Notes under the pieces: model-generated
Told to the model about the DNA's origin: nothing
Database searches by the model: none
What the model saw: only the letters and a program-made list of their open reading frames with translations
In this document: positions 24,745-33,124 of the stretch, piece after piece
Numbering within the stretch: the stretch's first letter is position 1
How the letters are laid out: each line of letters starts with the position of its first letter
Program-made: the position numbers and the translations under genes
Source: Rhodospirillaceae bacterium
GTDB lineage: Bacteria > Pseudomonadota > Alphaproteobacteria > Thalassobaculales > Thalassobaculaceae
Assembly (NCBI GenBank): GCA_002709155.1
Contig: PAQA01000021.1
Coordinates: forward strand, 22,525 to 69,884
DNA: 47,360 nt
Direction of reading: 5' to 3'

Positions 24745-26049
24745 ATGACTTTAATTATTGTTGACCAACACAAGCACCAGAAATTTGATGAAACGTATTA
24801 TCATTCCAATTCTAATCCTGGTCCCATATTTCCTAAATTAATAGGCGAGCATAAAACCGATATTTGTATTATTGGAGGGGGATTAACGGGTATTTCGAGC
24901 GCATTAAACCTTGCAGAAACTGGTCATTCAGTAACTCTTATAGAGGGGATGCGCATTGGAGCGGGAGCATCAGGACGAAATGGAGGTCAAATAGTTCAGG
25001 GTTATAGCTCCGATATTGAAGCCATAATTAAAACGGTAGGGCGGGAAAAGTCACATTTACTATGGTCACTAGCTCAAGAGGCCATTGAGGAAATAGACCG
25101 ACGTATTAGTTTACACGAAATATCTTGTGCGCGACAAGTTGGGTACCTATTTGCGGCGACAAAGAATTCACAGTTTAAACTTCTCAAACGTATCAGCGAA
25201 AAACTTAAGAATACATTCAATTACGAGGCAACATCGGTAATTGAACGAGACACCCTAAAAAACTGGGTTAAAACAGAAAGTTATATAGGTGGACTGTTAG
25301 ACTATGGCAGTGGCCAATTTCACAGTTTGAAATATCTATACGGATTAGCTGAGGCTGCCGCAAATATTGGCGTTCAGTTTTTCGAAAACAGCAAAGCGAT
25401 CCAAATATCGGGCGGAGATACGATTACAGTTACAACCGCTTGTGGCTCTGTAAAAGCGAAAACCTTAGTTGTTGCTGGAAATGCGTATTTGAAAGGTTTA
25501 GACAACACATTGCAAAGAAAAATTAGCCGCGTCACCAGTACCGTAGGCGTCACAACGCCGCTCTCACCAAAGCAAATCAACAGTGTTTTACCCGGCGGCG
25601 TCCCTGTAGCAGATTGCAATAACATATTAGATTACCTCAGAGTCACAGACGATAAGAGATTATTATTTGGAGCAGGTGCCGATTATCTCGGCAGAGAAAC
25701 AAAAAATAAAAAGCGTTTAATTCGGAACCGTATAATGAAGCTGTTTCCGCAGCTTAACGACTTTGATCTGGAATATGTTTGGAACGGTTTTATTGCTGCA
25801 ACCAGAAATCAACTGCCTGAAATTACATGTTCTCAACAAAATATATATATTGCGCAGGGTTTTTCTGGTCACGGTTTAGCGTTAACTGGATTAGCTGGCA
25901 TTCTTATCACGGAAAAAATTAATGGTATTTCGGAGCGGTTTGACATTTTTGCAAGTATTAATCATCAAGATATGCCGAGCTATCCGTATAGGAACCCACT
26001 ATTAATAACAGCTATGCTTATAAATAAGCTTAAGGATCTTTATCACTAA
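24745..26049 (+). CDS. FAD-dependent oxidoreductase of the DAO family (gamma-glutamylputrescine oxidase-like)
   Basis: A 434-residue D-amino-acid-oxidase-type flavoprotein. The dinucleotide fold IIGGGLTGISSALNLAETGHSVTLIEG starts at about residue 42, followed by GAGASGRNGGQIVQGYS, a stretch typical of PuuB-like gamma-glutamylputrescine oxidases, and a C-terminal GFSGHGLALTGLAG FAD-binding motif. Relatives oxidise primary or secondary amines with O2. The start ATG 24745 is the only workable one, because an ATG four bases earlier is in another frame with an early stop. Divergence from the hydantoinase operon suggests nitrogen-compound use. The substrate is uncertain. Confidence 0.9.
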   Translation: MTLIIVDQHKHQKFDETYYHSNSNPGPIFPKLIGEHKTDICIIGGGLTGISSALNLAETGHSVTLIEGMRIGAGASGRNGGQIVQGYSSDIEAIIKTVGREKSHLLWSLAQEAIEEIDRRISLHEISCARQVGYLFAATKNSQFKLLKRISEKLKNTFNYEATSVIERDTLKNWVKTESYIGGLLDYGSGQFHSLKYLYGLAEAAANIGVQFFENSKAIQISGGDTITVTTACGSVKAKTLVVAGNAYLKGLDNTLQRKISRVTSTVGVTTPLSPKQINSVLPGGVPVADCNNILDYLRVTDDKRLLFGAGADYLGRETKNKKRLIRNRIMKLFPQLNDFDLEYVWNGFIAATRNQLPEITCSQQNIYIAQGFSGHGLALTGLAGILITEKINGISERFDIFASINHQDMPSYPYRNPLLITAMLINKLKDLYH

Positions 26050-26111
26050 TTTAAATCGACGTTAAACTAACGCTATTTCTTGCGACGGTGAAAATAAAAG
26101 GATATGTTGTT

Positions 26112-26135
26112 CGTTATGCTTTCGGGTACATAACG
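26112..26135. promoter_or_regulatory. Inverted repeat before moaA
   Basis: CGTTATG, ten bases, then CATAACG: a perfect 7-bp inverted repeat ending 17 bases before the moaA start. It could be an operator half-site pair, or a leader hairpin that affects ribosome access. It does not show the conserved elements I know for the Moco RNA motif. Confidence 0.4.
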
Positions 26136-26152
26136 CTAAAGAATGTGTTAAC

Positions 26153-27145
26153 ATGATAGATCCTTTTGGTAGAGACATTTCGTATTTACGGGTTTCCGTG
26201 ACCGATCGATGTGATTTTCGATGCACCTACTGCATGTCTGAAGATATGGCGTTTCTGCCCAAAAAAGATGTATTGAGTCTAGAAGAGCTTGAACGTTTAT
26301 GTAACGTTTTTGTGAAGTTAGGAGTAAAGAAACTGCGATTAACTGGCGGAGAACCCCTGGTCCGTAAAAATATAATGAGCTTGATACGAAGCTTAGGACA
26401 TCATTTAGATACGGGCGATCTGGAAGAGCTCACGCTAACGACGAACGGAACTCAACTCCATAGATATGCAATGGAACTGTTCGATTGTGGAGTTAGACGC
26501 GTCAACGTATCAATAGACACATTAGATCCAAAGAAGTTCACTGAAATAACGAGGTGGGGAAAGCTTGAGAATGTATTACGTGGAATCGAAGCCGCGGCTA
26601 ATTCAGGACTAAAAATAAAGCTGAATACCGTCGCCTTACGGGGAACTAACGAGGACGAATTGCCAAACATGGTAAAATGGGCCGGAGAACGCGGTTTTGA
26701 TATTACGATCATCGAAGTAATGCCAATGGGTGATATCGGAACGGAAAACCGAGTAAGCCAATATCTACCCTTATCGATGGTGAGATCAAATTTATCGGAA
26801 CATTTTACACTGAGAGATATAGATTATAAAACAGGTGGTCCTGCTCGTTACGTAGAGGTTGAGGAGACCGGAACGAAAATCGGGCTCATAACGCCGCTCA
26901 CACATAATTTTTGCGAGAGTTGCAACAGGGTGCGGTTAACTTGCACAGGAACACTATACATGTGCTTAGGGCAGGAAGATGCGGCCGATCTTAAAATACC
27001 ATTAAGAAATTCAGAAGGCGATGAAGCGTTAACGAGAGCTATTCATGAAGCTATTTCGAGGAAACCCAAGGGTCATGATTTTATTATAGACAGGAGACAA
27101 AAAAACTCATCAGTCCCAAGACACATGAGCGTGACCGGCGGTTAA
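26153..27145 (+). CDS. moaA: GTP 3',8-cyclase MoaA (molybdenum cofactor biosynthesis)
   Basis: A 330-residue radical SAM enzyme. The first cluster is held by C20, C24 and C27 (CDFRCTYC), the second by C254, C257 and C271 (CESC...C with 13 residues between), exact MoaA spacing. [11 protein letters not shown] is the SAM-binding segment, and the C-terminal Gly-Gly (SVTGG) needed for activity is intact. It starts Moco synthesis from GTP with MoaC. No other moa, moe or mob gene is here, so it stands apart from the pathway. Convergent with the PhyH gene, 11 bp between stops. Confidence 0.97.
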   Translation: MIDPFGRDISYLRVSVTDRCDFRCTYCMSEDMAFLPKKDVLSLEELERLCNVFVKLGVKKLRLTGGEPLVRKNIMSLIRSLGHHLDTGDLEELTLTTNGTQLHRYAMELFDCGVRRVNVSIDTLDPKKFTEITRWGKLENVLRGIEAAANSGLKIKLNTVALRGTNEDELPNMVKWAGERGFDITIIEVMPMGDIGTENRVSQYLPLSMVRSNLSEHFTLRDIDYKTGGPARYVEVEETGTKIGLITPLTHNFCESCNRVRLTCTGTLYMCLGQEDAADLKIPLRNSEGDEALTRAIHEAISRKPKGHDFIIDRRQKNSSVPRHMSVTGG

Positions 27146-27156
27146 TAGCAAAAGAG

Positions 27157-27948
27157 TTATTGGTAATTAAGGATACAGTCATCGCTTAAAGGGAGGAGCG
27201 GTGCAAAATCTCTGGCGGCGTAATATTCAGGTCGAACGAAACTCTCACCTCGATTATCAGTAGCACTTACATTTACATATAGTAATAATCTTCTCAGCGG
27301 AGAGATATTAACGCTGGAACCGTGTACAACTGTCATATTCATTAGAAGTACAGATCCTGCCGGACCCTGTATTGCTTTTAAACCTCGCCTTTCCACCAAG
27401 CGCTTCATTGTAGTTTCGGTAATATCATATCGATATTTTGCTGCTCCATCATGGTCTGCGACTGTGTCGTCAATCACAGCTTCTGAAACAACGCCTTCCA
27501 TGTGAGATCCAGGCACAGCCAATACGGGTGCGTTACATGCATTAACATCATCGAGAAAAACTCCAATCATTATTCCTCTCGCTTCTGGAATGCCGTCCAC
27601 CCGATGATAAGTTCCAAAATCCTGATGCCATTCTACTATCGAACCATTTTGCTGCTTGATATTAATCCGAGATTGATGAACAAAGACCTGGCTGCGCATC
27701 AGCTGCTCCACCGGAAGTAAAAGTCGAGGATGCCTAGTAAGCGCCCCGAAACGTTCGTCAAATAAGTGCATCCCCCAGCATACATGCGGATCACCGTTTG
27801 ACTCCCTGGCTACTTCGGGTCCCGGACGTTGTAAAACCTCCATTGCTGCGGCCTCGAGAATAGATATTTCCCCCTTTGAGAATAGTTCAGGAAGAAGAAT
27901 CCAACCATTTTCATCGTACTCAGAGATTTGTTTTTCAGTAAGGTCCAT
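27157..27948 (-). CDS. Phytanoyl-CoA dioxygenase (PhyH) family protein
   Basis: A 263-residue Fe(II)/2-oxoglutarate dioxygenase. The iron triad is H108-x-D110 (WHQDFG) and H209 (VVHGSS), and the 2-oxoglutarate-binding Arg is at 219-220 (SPLRRLLLYV). FLDDVNACNAPVLAVPGSH is the family's conserved loop. Relatives hydroxylate acyl-CoAs, ectoine or small natural products; the substrate here is unknown. It is the third gene of a minus-strand operon (cupin, HpcH aldolase, PhyH), nine bases after the aldolase stop. Confidence 0.93.
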   Translation of the reverse strand: MDLTEKQISEYDENGWILLPELFSKGEISILEAAAMEVLQRPGPEVARESNGDPHVCWGMHLFDERFGALTRHPRLLLPVEQLMRSQVFVHQSRINIKQQNGSIVEWHQDFGTYHRVDGIPEARGIMIGVFLDDVNACNAPVLAVPGSHMEGVVSEAVIDDTVADHDGAAKYRYDITETTMKRLVERRGLKAIQGPAGSVLLMNMTVVHGSSVNISPLRRLLLYVNVSATDNRGESFVRPEYYAARDFAPLLPLSDDCILNYQ

Positions 27949-27957
27949 TCGATTTTC

Positions 27958-28716
27958 CTAGCGTTTTAATCCATCTAGCATCGTTTTTGTCCCAATTTCT
28001 AATAACAAAAGGTCAAATCCCATTAAGAGAACCTGATAACCATCAGAAATTTTTGTATTTCCTTCATCAGCGGATAGACAAAGACCACCAAGCGCTCGCC
28101 CAGCATCTTTAATTGCCTTTTCCCCTTGTTTAATCGCGGCCTGTACATCGGGATGGTCACGATTACCCACATGCCCCATACTCGCTGCAAGGTCCATTGG
28201 AGCTATAAAAAATACATCAATACCATCAACACCTAAAATCGCATCGATATTCTCTATGGACTCTATATGTTCTATTAATGCGATAATCACGATGTCATTT
28301 GATGCCTTATAATACTCCATTGAATCGCCATTACCCCAACGCATTGGCGCATAGAAAGGCCCCCACCCGCGCTCTCCTTCGGGAGGGTACCGAACAGCTT
28401 TTACGGCGCACTCTGCTGCCTCCTTTGAGGTCACCATAGGGAAAATTATTCCCATAGCCCCGGAATCTAAAACTGGTTTTGTATAACTGATAGATGGCTC
28501 CATCACACGCACCACCGGTGCGCATTGAGTTCCGGCTGTGGCAGTGATCATATGATGACATGATGCTATATCAATTGCGCCATGCTCCATATCAATAAAG
28601 AGCCAGTCAAAACCGGAATTCGAAAGTGTCTGAGCCATATTAACGCTGGGCATACTGGTTAGAATTCCCGCACAAACCTTACCCTGGTTTAAACGTTCAC
28701 GAAGTGGGTTATGCAT
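27958..28716 (-). CDS. HpcH/HpaI-family class II aldolase
   Basis: About 252 residues from ATG 28716, which has AAGGTGAGG just upstream; the track's GTG three codons earlier lies within that site. FDWLFIDMEHGAID, IIFPMVTSKEAAECAVKAVRYPPEGERGWGP, and the metal residues in ALIEHIES (Glu) and APMDLAASMG (Asp) define the family. Such enzymes cleave 4-hydroxy-2-oxo acids to pyruvate plus an aldehyde. Placed between a cupin dioxygenase-like gene and a PhyH hydroxylase, it probably releases pyruvate from an oxidised substrate. Confidence 0.93.
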   Translation of the reverse strand: MHNPLRERLNQGKVCAGILTSMPSVNMAQTLSNSGFDWLFIDMEHGAIDIASCHHMITATAGTQCAPVVRVMEPSISYTKPVLDSGAMGIIFPMVTSKEAAECAVKAVRYPPEGERGWGPFYAPMRWGNGDSMEYYKASNDIVIIALIEHIESIENIDAILGVDGIDVFFIAPMDLAASMGHVGNRDHPDVQAAIKQGEKAIKDAGRALGGLCLSADEGNTKISDGYQVLLMGFDLLLLEIGTKTMLDGLKR

Positions 28717-28766
28717 AGCCCTCACCTTTTAGCTCAAAAAATAATTATAATTTTACTGACACTTGA

Positions 28767-29672
28767 TTAATCCCAACTAAAACCTGGCGTGCGTAGATAA
28801 AAATGCAATCCTTCATCTTGAACAACAAAGCTCCGCATCCTTCGATTACCTTGATTATGGTGAGAGTGCAACTCAGCTGCCGGTGTGATCTGTGCAGCGC
28901 CAGTAACCCAAGGAACCTTTTCGTCCTCAATCATGGAGTGGATGCCTTCTCCCTCTATAGCGAGCGTGATTGCAGCACCGTTATGACGATGCGGGCGTTG
29001 ATCACCACCAGATTCCAACGTATTTATAGCGGTATTAATCATCGGTATTGTATTACGACTAGGAGCGGTCGCTGGGGTTGAAAATTGGATTGATACACCA
29101 GATGTCTCCGAAGTTTTCGGACGCTCATAGATTTCCTCTAAATGTTTTTCAATTTCATCATGAGGCCAGTGCACAGTTTCATTTCGCGACTTCCCCTGAG
29201 ATGGCGCCCTCAAATTTTCAAAAGCCAATAAAGGTTCGTTGGTCACGCAGAATAGAATGGCAGAATCTATCGCTTCATGGACGGTTTCATTACCACCCGG
29301 AAAACAAAACACATCTCCCTTTCCCCACGTCACGGTGTCTCCAGCATTAATGCTACTGCCTGTTCCTTGTAAAACATAGAAAACTTCACCAGATGCATTG
29401 AAAGAATGGAACAAACTATCACCAGCGCGTACTTTAACATAGCGCGCCAAGATAGCTGGTATAGTTGCAGGATAAGGTGTCTCTAATGCATCGGAGATAT
29501 CGAGTTCTATTAACCCTGTTTTCCCATCCGGATCATAAGCCTTATCACGTTCCGCCAAAAATTGATGCCGTGGCACACTGGGCCAAGACCAGTTGAAGAA
29601 ATTTTCTGGACTGTTATAAATAGCTCTCTGCTTCTGTTTGATTTGTGTATCATCAGCTGTATCGACGGCCAT
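28767..29672 (-). CDS. Bicupin protein, gentisate 1,2-dioxygenase-like
   Basis: About 301 residues from ATG 29672 (MAVDTADDTQIKQKQ), with AGGGGG six bases before it; the track's extra 15 residues read through that site. Two cupin barrels are seen: the first around GSSINAGDTVTWGKGDVFCFPGGNETVHEA, the second with HRHNGAAITLAIEGEG and ELHSHHNQG. HRH plus a later His is the iron set of gentisate and related ring-cleaving dioxygenases. It starts a minus-strand operon with an HpcH aldolase and a PhyH protein. The aromatic substrate is a guess. Confidence 0.88.
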   Translation of the reverse strand: MAVDTADDTQIKQKQRAIYNSPENFFNWSWPSVPRHQFLAERDKAYDPDGKTGLIELDISDALETPYPATIPAILARYVKVRAGDSLFHSFNASGEVFYVLQGTGSSINAGDTVTWGKGDVFCFPGGNETVHEAIDSAILFCVTNEPLLAFENLRAPSQGKSRNETVHWPHDEIEKHLEEIYERPKTSETSGVSIQFSTPATAPSRNTIPMINTAINTLESGGDQRPHRHNGAAITLAIEGEGIHSMIEDEKVPWVTGAAQITPAAELHSHHNQGNRRMRSFVVQDEGLHFYLRTPGFSWD

Positions 29673-29801
29673 ATTCATCCCCCTAATAAATATCCATAAC
29701 AATGATGCTACAGGCAATTGAGGTCTTTGTTAATTGAATTTGCGATACATACTAACAATTACAGAAAAGATCATTTCTGTGTTTTTAAAAGATATTTCCA
29801 A

Positions 29802-32800
29802 TTAATGAAAATCCCGGCTGTTAATACCTGAGCTTATTCTTTTCTCAGGTTTTTGTGGTCCAGAGGGTTCCGATAGATATCCTAAACTTTTTAGTTCGTC
29901 CGCATGAGCAGTCGGCTCTATAAAATTAGAATTGGTTATTTGACTTAATTTGTGGGTCAAATCTTCAAGTCGTTTAACTATTATATGCATTACTTCACCC
30001 TCACGCTGTAATTTGCCTTCAACCCCAAGAAATTTTGCACTCATTATTATATTTCTAAATCGTTCAAATTGACGAGACCAAACAACAAGATTCGCGACCC
30101 CAGTCTCATCTTCTATCGTTATAAATATTATACCTTTTGCAGTGCTTGGCCTCTGACGCACTAATACTAAGCCAGCCAAAAGAACTGGGCTGCCATCCGC
30201 TAAGTTTTCAAGAATTGAGATTGCTTTATAAGAACTCCCCGATAAATCTTCTCTTAAAAGGGCAAGTGGGTGTGATTTAAGAGATAGCTTAAGAGTATTA
30301 TAATCATCTATAACTTCCTCACCTATGCTTGCTATTGGCAATGAAACTTTGGGTTCAGAATGGGATGTTTTATTACTATAGGATTCTTTGTTATGACTGA
30401 ATAATGGAAGTCCACTATCCTTTTCTGTTAAAGAATCAAAAGTAGAATTGGCAATCCCTCTGACAGTCCAAAAAGCTTGTCGTCTTGAGAGCTCCATCGA
30501 CTGAAAAGCGTCCCCACGTGCAAGCAGTTCTAGAGTTGACGATTGAACACCAGCACGGCTGATCAATTCTCGTGGATGAGAATAACCACTCTTCCTATTC
30601 TGTTCTATTAACATTGCATCCTGTTGTCTTAACCCTTTAATTTGCCTTAATCCTAATCGAAGAGCTAATTCCCCATTACTCTGTGGTTCTAAATCACAGT
30701 CCCAGCCAATATAATTTACATCTGGATGTAAAACATTTACTCCATGATCACGAGCATCTCTTACAATCTGGGCGGGAGCGTAAAATCCCATAGGTTGAGA
30801 ATTCAGTAATGCGGCAGCAAATGCGGCAGGCATATGACACTTCATCCAACTGGACACATAGACTAGTAATGCAAAACTAGCCGCATGACTTTCAGGAAAA
30901 CCATAGTTACCAAAGCCCTCAATTTGTCTAAAGCATCGCTCTGCAAACTCGCGTGCATAACCGCGATTAACCATACCTTCGATCATCTTGGCGCCAAGAA
31001 CCCCAATCTTATCTGTCTTCCTAAACGTCGCCATCGCTCGACGTAATTGATCTGCCTCAGAAGGTGTGAATCCTGCTGCAATGATTGCAATTTTCATTGC
31101 CTGTTCTTGAAACAGCGGCACTCCTAATGTTTTTCCTAACACTTGGCGTAACTCTTCGGATGGTAATTCTACTGCTTCGTCACCATTACGGCGCCTGATA
31201 TATGGATGAACCATATCTCCTTGGATTGGCCCAGGACGCACAATAGCAACTTCAATAACCAGGTCATAAAAACACCGTGGGCGCAAACGTGGCAACATCG
31301 CCATTTGCGCACGACTTTCAAGCTGAAAAACGCCTAAAGAATCCCCTTTAGATAGCATATCGTAAACAGATGGGTCCTCAGATGGGACACTGGCAAGGTC
31401 TAAACACCGACCATAGTGGCGATGAATTAAATCAAACCCTTTATGAATACAACTCAACATCCCGAGTGCAAGCACGTCAACTTTAAGAATTCCAAGTGTA
31501 TCAAGGTCATTTTTATCCCACTCAATGACTGTACGTCCTTGCATTGCAGCATTTTCGATTGGAACCAACTCATCAAGGCGATCACGTGTTATTACAAAAC
31601 CGCCAACATGCTGCGATAGATGTCTAGGAAAACCTATTAGTTGATAGGAAAGTTTTAAGACAATTCGGAGTGTTCTGTCTTGTGGGTCAAGCCCTATTTC
31701 TATTAGTCTTTCGTCCTCAATTTCGTCAGAGCTACTAGAGCGTATTTGTCCAGTTAAAGCGACAATAACATTATCAGAAAGACCCATTGCCTTTCCAACT
31801 TCTCTTATCGCGCTTCTATAGCGAAATGTCACTACTGTTGCAGCTATCCCAGCACGCTCCCTACCATACGTTTTATAGATATGTTGAATTACTTCCTCAC
31901 GACGTTCATGTTCAAAATCAACATCGATATCTGGAGGTTCACCACGAGCCTCACTTATAAAACGCTCAAACAATATATCAGACTGGCTAGGATCAACCGC
32001 GGTAATACCAAGGCAGTAGCAAACAGCTGAATTAGCTGCAGAACCGCGTCCCTGACATAAAATATCACGGCTGCGTGCGAAGCGAACCATGTCATAAACA
32101 GTCAAAAAATAGGCCGCATATTTTAATTTATTTATAAGATTCAATTCATATTTTAATTGTTTTTTAACAACAGAAGGAATCCCATTTGGGTAATCTTTAA
32201 ATGGATAACGCTCATTTGCACCTTGCCATGTTTTAATCTCTAACTCTTGTTCTACAGTATTTCCAGATTGCGTTAATACATCTGGGTATTCATAATTTAA
32301 TTCGTCTAAAGTAAACTTGCATCTTTGGGCTATTTCAGCAGTATTGACTATAGATTCAGGATAATTTTGGAATAAACGAACCATTTCAGCGGGCGACTTC
32401 AGATAACGTTCTGAATTAGCCTCAAGGTCAAAACCAACTTGATTAATACTGCATTGTTTTCGTATACACGTCAGTACATCCTGAAGAGGCCGGCGTCCTG
32501 GATGATGGTAAAGAACGTCATTCAACGCAACCATCGGAACATCTGTTGCTTTTGATAAATTAAATAGTGCGTTCAATCTAGACTCATCGTCCCCTTTATA
32601 AATAACTGACGCACCAAGATATAACGACCCAGAAAATAAGCCTCTCCATTCAGTTAAATTTCTAGAAAACTTTGCCTCAACTTCCCGGTTTTTTTCCAAT
32701 AGCCTTGGATTATTGTAAAATCGGGGAGGTAGAACTATTAATATCTGGTCTAATGCATGCTCAATGATATCCTTAAACCATAACTTGCATCTCGATTTCT

Positions 32801-33113
32801 TAGTTCGTCTCTTGCCAATACTCAATAATCGAGTCAAACGGCTATAGGCACTCATATTAGTAGGAAAACATATTAGATCAACGCCATCTTCGGTCTCTAT
32901 ACGACTACCAATAATTCCTTTAATGCCTGAGTTTTTTGCCGCAATGTGGAAACGCACCACTCCAGCTAAAGTATGCTTGTCAGCAATTGAAATCGTTTGA
33001 TAACCAAGTGATATTGCTGTTTCAACTAACTCTTCTGGATGAGATCCACCTTCAAGGAAACTGAAATTACTAATGACACTGAGCTCAGTGTATAAATTTT
33101 TTAACTCACTCAT
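29802..33113 (-). CDS. dnaE2: Error-prone DNA polymerase III alpha-like DnaE2
   Basis: About 1103 residues from ATG 33113; the track's TTG at 33152 lies inside imuB. N-terminal PHP domain (YTELSVISNFSFLEGGSHPEELV, with Ser where the usual DnaE2 has His). The polymerase active site PPDIDVDFEHERREE gives the Asp residues of the C-family. The C-terminal OB segment RQRPSTAKGIIFITIEDETGVANLVVW is diagnostic of DnaE2. It performs translesion synthesis in the SOS mutasome with ImuB. It follows imuB by about 11 bp, so both should be driven by the LexA-box promoter upstream of imuB. Confidence 0.96.
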   Translation of the reverse strand: MSELKNLYTELSVISNFSFLEGGSHPEELVETAISLGYQTISIADKHTLAGVVRFHIAAKNSGIKGIIGSRIETEDGVDLICFPTNMSAYSRLTRLLSIGKRRTKKSRCKLWFKDIIEHALDQILIVLPPRFYNNPRLLEKNREVEAKFSRNLTEWRGLFSGSLYLGASVIYKGDDESRLNALFNLSKATDVPMVALNDVLYHHPGRRPLQDVLTCIRKQCSINQVGFDLEANSERYLKSPAEMVRLFQNYPESIVNTAEIAQRCKFTLDELNYEYPDVLTQSGNTVEQELEIKTWQGANERYPFKDYPNGIPSVVKKQLKYELNLINKLKYAAYFLTVYDMVRFARSRDILCQGRGSAANSAVCYCLGITAVDPSQSDILFERFISEARGEPPDIDVDFEHERREEVIQHIYKTYGRERAGIAATVVTFRYRSAIREVGKAMGLSDNVIVALTGQIRSSSSDEIEDERLIEIGLDPQDRTLRIVLKLSYQLIGFPRHLSQHVGGFVITRDRLDELVPIENAAMQGRTVIEWDKNDLDTLGILKVDVLALGMLSCIHKGFDLIHRHYGRCLDLASVPSEDPSVYDMLSKGDSLGVFQLESRAQMAMLPRLRPRCFYDLVIEVAIVRPGPIQGDMVHPYIRRRNGDEAVELPSEELRQVLGKTLGVPLFQEQAMKIAIIAAGFTPSEADQLRRAMATFRKTDKIGVLGAKMIEGMVNRGYAREFAERCFRQIEGFGNYGFPESHAASFALLVYVSSWMKCHMPAAFAAALLNSQPMGFYAPAQIVRDARDHGVNVLHPDVNYIGWDCDLEPQSNGELALRLGLRQIKGLRQQDAMLIEQNRKSGYSHPRELISRAGVQSSTLELLARGDAFQSMELSRRQAFWTVRGIANSTFDSLTEKDSGLPLFSHNKESYSNKTSHSEPKVSLPIASIGEEVIDDYNTLKLSLKSHPLALLREDLSGSSYKAISILENLADGSPVLLAGLVLVRQRPSTAKGIIFITIEDETGVANLVVWSRQFERFRNIIMSAKFLGVEGKLQREGEVMHIIVKRLEDLTHKLSQITNSNFIEPTAHADELKSLGYLSEPSGPQKPEKRISSGINSRDFH

Positions 33114-33124
33114 AGAACTGGTAG

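Noticed and set aside
26050-26152. Moco riboswitch before moaA
   Set aside because: Only one simple inverted repeat is present; the multi-stem conserved core of the Moco RNA motif is not visible in 103 bases.
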